This document shows positions 60,241 to 64,000 of a stretch of 64,000 nt of DNA, piece after piece. Position 1 is the first letter of the stretch, and the number at the start of each line of letters is the position of its first letter. The notes beneath the pieces are model-generated. The model ran no database searches. It was not told the origin of the DNA and saw nothing but the letters and a program-made list of their open reading frames with translations. The stretch is from Pampus argenteus (taxonomy: Eukaryota > Chordata > Actinopteri > Scombriformes > Stromateidae). The translations under genes were made by a program, and so were the position numbers. The stretch is from contig CM072879.1 of assembly GCA_036937835.1 (NCBI GenBank), forward strand, positions 4,338,001-4,402,000, read 5' to 3'.

Positions 60241-62363
60241 GGCTTCTTCACTACTGAACGCTTTTACACGAAAATATATCTGGGCTACAGACCAATATGA
60301 AAGTTACAGAGGAATACAGATCATACTGTAGTGGATCAGGGATTGTATTATTCTGCCCATGCATAGATTGTGACTTATAATTGATGTATTGTTTTAATGG
60401 TTATTAAAGATGAGTTATAAGATATTAATAACAGTAAGGTTTGGGTAGCCAGGTAGACAAAAACAGTCAAGTCAATAGATGTTCATCAGTTTCACACATT
60501 CTAATAATCCTACAGGTATACGTGTTAAGTCATTAATAAAGTCCAAAGAAAATCAATTCTGCGGTAACACTAATGATTGCATGACTAATAAATTGTCATT
60601 GATAAAGGGTCTTAGCCCAAGTTATTAACATTATAAATGGTTGTAAATCATTGAGAAATAACTTTTTATAATAATCCATCAGGTCTGCGGTCATAAATCT
60701 TAATAAATACTACTGGATAAAGATCAACACCAACCAGATTTTTCACAATCTCGCAACCCAAAATGTGTTTTTTTTATTATTAAATAATGGTTAATAACTG
60801 TCCTATGGAACATCAGTAAATATGTAATTAATCCTGAATGAAGCTCTTAGTTGCAATGTATAAAACCTTTTGTAAAAGTGTAATACTGTCTATAGCAGAA
60901 TGTTGTCTTAGCATCAATTATTTTCAATTACTTGGCCAGTCTATAACATGCATTCATAAGATAAGATATAAGTTGATATAAGGGCTCTTCTGATTGTTAA
61001 TAAGGTATTTGGTATTTAATTGAGGTATTAATACTACAACTCCACCTGTGCCACACAATGCTTAACGGTTGAAAGAAGAAGATAAAGGGTGTTTTTTTCC
61101 CCCAGATTTTTAGCCATACTCGTGGTGCAGTTCTATCCTCTGGATGGATTTTACATTTTGAGCAAACATTCATGGTTCTCATACGATGAACCCCACTGGT
61201 AATTCTCTGACTTTTCCTCAACAGCCACCATCAGTATAATGTCTCCACAACTATTGAATTGCCATAACATTTGGTAGGCTACACTTCTTCATGTTCCCCC
61301 TAATCATTTTTTAACGTTTCTTGTAGTTCCATTGTAAGGTCAAATGTTTTAGTTTGTCCTGAATTCGGTTTTGTTTGTGTGCAAATATTAGCATAGTGCT
61401 AGCATGACCGTAGACTCTCGTTTCTGGTGTATTTCAGGGTATTTGTACAGTTTCAAGCCTCTTGACAGTCAGTCAAATCAAATAATAAATTAATCTTTAG
61501 TGAAGACTGCTTACAACTCATATACATATGCAGCTTGTTATAAGGAGTAGACATTGCTTCATTTTGACACACGTGCGGGAACATACTTAACAATGACATG
61601 AACTTACTTCTCAGTTCAAGCAAACGTGACGACGTTTAGGTGTGCAGCAGGAGGAACTTCAAGCCTCTAATGAAGTTTCTCGTCTACTCTTTGAAAGACT
61701 GAACGTTCTGCAACCAACCCTCGGCTACCAGCTTGACCCCCCCGCCCCCCTCCATCACACACACACACACACACACACATCCATGTGCAGACACTCAAAC
61801 GCACACAAAAAACACACATTCCAGCATCCCCATTAGCAATTCATGAGCAGCGTCTCATTAGACTTTAAGTTTTACCATAGGCCTCTGAAGTATATGGCTG
61901 GAGCAGTTATTAATATTTCATAGTCTCCCATTGAGGAGCTAAAAACGAAGTCGACCCGCTTCCGCTACAAAGTGACTAGCGCTCCTCTCTTCTTCTACTT
62001 CTTTTTCACCCCCTCTTCTGCCTGTTCGTTAGACTGTCTCTCTCTTTCCCTCTCCGCGCCGTTCGCTCCTCCGCCATCGCTTTCTCTCTTCAGTTTCCTC
62101 GCTTCCGATCCCTCTCTGCCACACAGACCTTAACTCAAACTGACTTAATTGGGCTGTCTTTGTTCTGGGAAATGTGGGCATACCTTCCCCTTCTCCCCAG
62201 CAGAAAGAGAAAAGAGAAGTAGAAAGTGAAGAGGGGAGGGAAACAACAGAGGAGGAGGGAAACGACGGAGGAGAAAACTGAGTGAACCCCGATTGCTCTA
62301 TGAGTACTCCCTGTGCCATGCTCGGGTTAGGGGCGCTCAGGGGTGGTGGGGGGATGGGATTAT

Positions 62364-62365
<2 letters not shown>

Positions 62366-62401
<36 letters not shown>
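62366..62401. repeat. (GT)n microsatellite
   Basis: Perfect GT units followed by ggagagg. Confidence 0.95.
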
Positions 62402-62524
62402 TGGAGAGGAAGATGGGGAGGGGAGTCTCAAGGGTTCACGGGTTGTCTGTCAGACTGGCAGACAGGAGCTCTGCCCCCGAAACAAACCCATGCATGAATA
62501 AGTCAATAAAGCCATGTCTGTGCA

Positions 62525-62628
<104 letters not shown>

Positions 62629-62768
62629 GTGAGACAGAGTGAAGGGAGGGAAGAGGAGAGCATCAGATGAGGATGAGGGTGATGAGGCTTCTTGTTTCCC
62701 AGCATCTGACAATGAGACAGACGCCACATTCCCTCCCAATGAGAAACAGACTGAGGGACAGAACGAGA

Positions 62769-62910
62769 CAGAGAGAGAGAGAGAGGGGGGGTAGAGAGAG
62801 AGAGAGAGAGAGAGGACAGAGAGAGAGGGAGAGAGGGAGAGATAGAGAGAGAGAGGGAGGAAGACTGATCAAAACCAGAGAGAGAGAGAGAGGGAGAGAG
62901 AGAGGGGAGC
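62769..62910. repeat. (GA)n-rich purine tract
   Basis: About 140 bases, almost purely GA/GGA on the + strand with few interruptions. Long homopurine tracts can form triplex DNA. Confidence 0.92.
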
Positions 62911-62989
62911 ACTTTGGGACATTTACAGCATGTTGGCACATTGCACGAAATTAGTTGGAAGCAAAACTATGTGAATATGATCTGTGCTG

Positions 62990-62991
<2 letters not shown>

Positions 62992-63020
<29 letters not shown>
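62992..63020. repeat. (GT)n microsatellite
   Basis: Perfect GT units to 63020. Confidence 0.95.
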
Positions 63021-64000
63021 TCCGCACAGGCCTAAAACTGATACCTGAACTCATTTGAACCCGACTGAACCTGGCCAGTACCGCTGAAAGTGAGACCCAA
63101 ACCCCCAATCAATAACCAAGGTTTCTGTTCTTTATGTTATCAAAGACAAAGAGATATACTTAGTTCAGATTGATGAACTTGTATAGAAACACTGCCAAAA
63201 TATATGGACACTCTTATTTATCTCATTCCAAAACCACAAGGAATAATCTATTGCTATAACTTATATAACCCTTCAGTCTATCCACTAGATTCTGGAAGGA
63301 GAAGAAAAGAGCATTACGTGGGTCCAGTATTGATGTTTGGTGATAAGACCTGGCTCTGAGTCAGCGTTCCACTTCATCCCAATGAATGGACGGGGTCGAG
63401 GTGCAGCCTCGCTAACTAATAATCATCGCTTTTTGTGTTTAGTAGCAGTAGCGCATATTGCAACTAGTTAACAGCACAATATCTCATCAAGATGCAGTAC
63501 AGCCATGATTACGATACTGTCTAAAAATGAAAATGAGACTTGAAGCAGGCCCTTACCCACATCTTTAAAGTCTGAATTAAACCAGACAGGTACTGGCCAA
63601 TGTAGTGCAAACTCCTTCCAAACACCTCTAGCTATACCTTTGCTTTATTTCACACAGTTATCGAGAGAAAGAGACATTTCTTGATTTATTTCTAACACCT
63701 GAAAATAACCAAATCCAACTCAGCCCAACAGCCTGAACCCAACTGGAAACCTAATACTTTGTTGGGACTTGTCAAGTTCAGGTCGGGTAGGAGAACTCTT
63801 AAGTCACTGGGGTTTATAGCTCTTGTGAGTGTAAGTGTAATAATTCTCCCGTTAGACATGTTTGATTCATTTCATCCATTCCTAACTGTTAGCTAACCAG
63901 GCCAGTGCAACATAAAGACTATGCTCTGTCTGTCTTGTCCCTTTTTTAGCATACAAGTAACCATACTTTGATCACAATCTTTCCTTAACCTTAATCATAC

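Overview
The window is nuclear DNA of a bony fish, most likely a percomorph-type teleost. Coding sequence is split into short exons by GT-AG introns. The protein-coding content is vertebrate: LIN28A CCHC knuckles, a PDIK1L kinase and a FOXO forkhead. The rest is AT-rich and full of CA/GT microsatellites, poly-T tracts and dispersed repeats typical of teleosts. There are no operons, ribosome binding sites, CRISPR arrays or prokaryotic features.

Layout. Positions 1-11,525 hold the 3' half of lin28a on the + strand: part of the cold-shock domain exon, an intron, the zinc-knuckle terminal exon, and a probable 4.7-kb 3' UTR with let-7, miR-125, miR-9 and miR-30 seed matches ending at AATAAA plus a GT-rich element. 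Positions 13,600-20,914 hold pdik1l (+): a CpG-rich first non-coding exon and two coding exons that together encode a complete 341-residue kinase. Positions 25,568-27,276 hold a compact eight-exon RPA2-like gene (+). It keeps the OB-fold of the RPA 32-kDa subunit, but the winged-helix region is replaced by a short tail with two CxxC knuckles. Positions 29,756-30,178 contain an unrecognised open region that may be an exon or a decayed gene. Positions 30,200-43,100 are gene-poor and repeat-rich: a 2.2-kb GC-rich element with terminal inverted repeats, a minus-strand LINE reverse-transcriptase relic, a THAP-like fragment and small TTAA-flanked elements. Positions 43,898-44,395 are the first coding exon of a foxo6-type gene (+), ending inside the forkhead. 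Its second coding exon is not visible, so the last 19.6 kb is read as its intron, with candidate conserved non-coding blocks and microsatellites.

Context. LIN28A, PDIK1L, RPA2 and FOXO6 all lie on the short arm of human chromosome 1 (recalled knowledge), so the window looks like a rearranged piece of that syntenic block. The genes do not form a pathway: post-transcriptional control of stem-cell state (lin28a), a nuclear kinase (pdik1l), a single-strand DNA-binding subunit paralogue (RPA2-like) and an AKT-regulated transcription factor (foxo6).

The observation I rate highest is the RPA2-like gene. Its frame and splice signals are intact, its C-terminal architecture is unusual, and it contains an apparent GC-AG intron.
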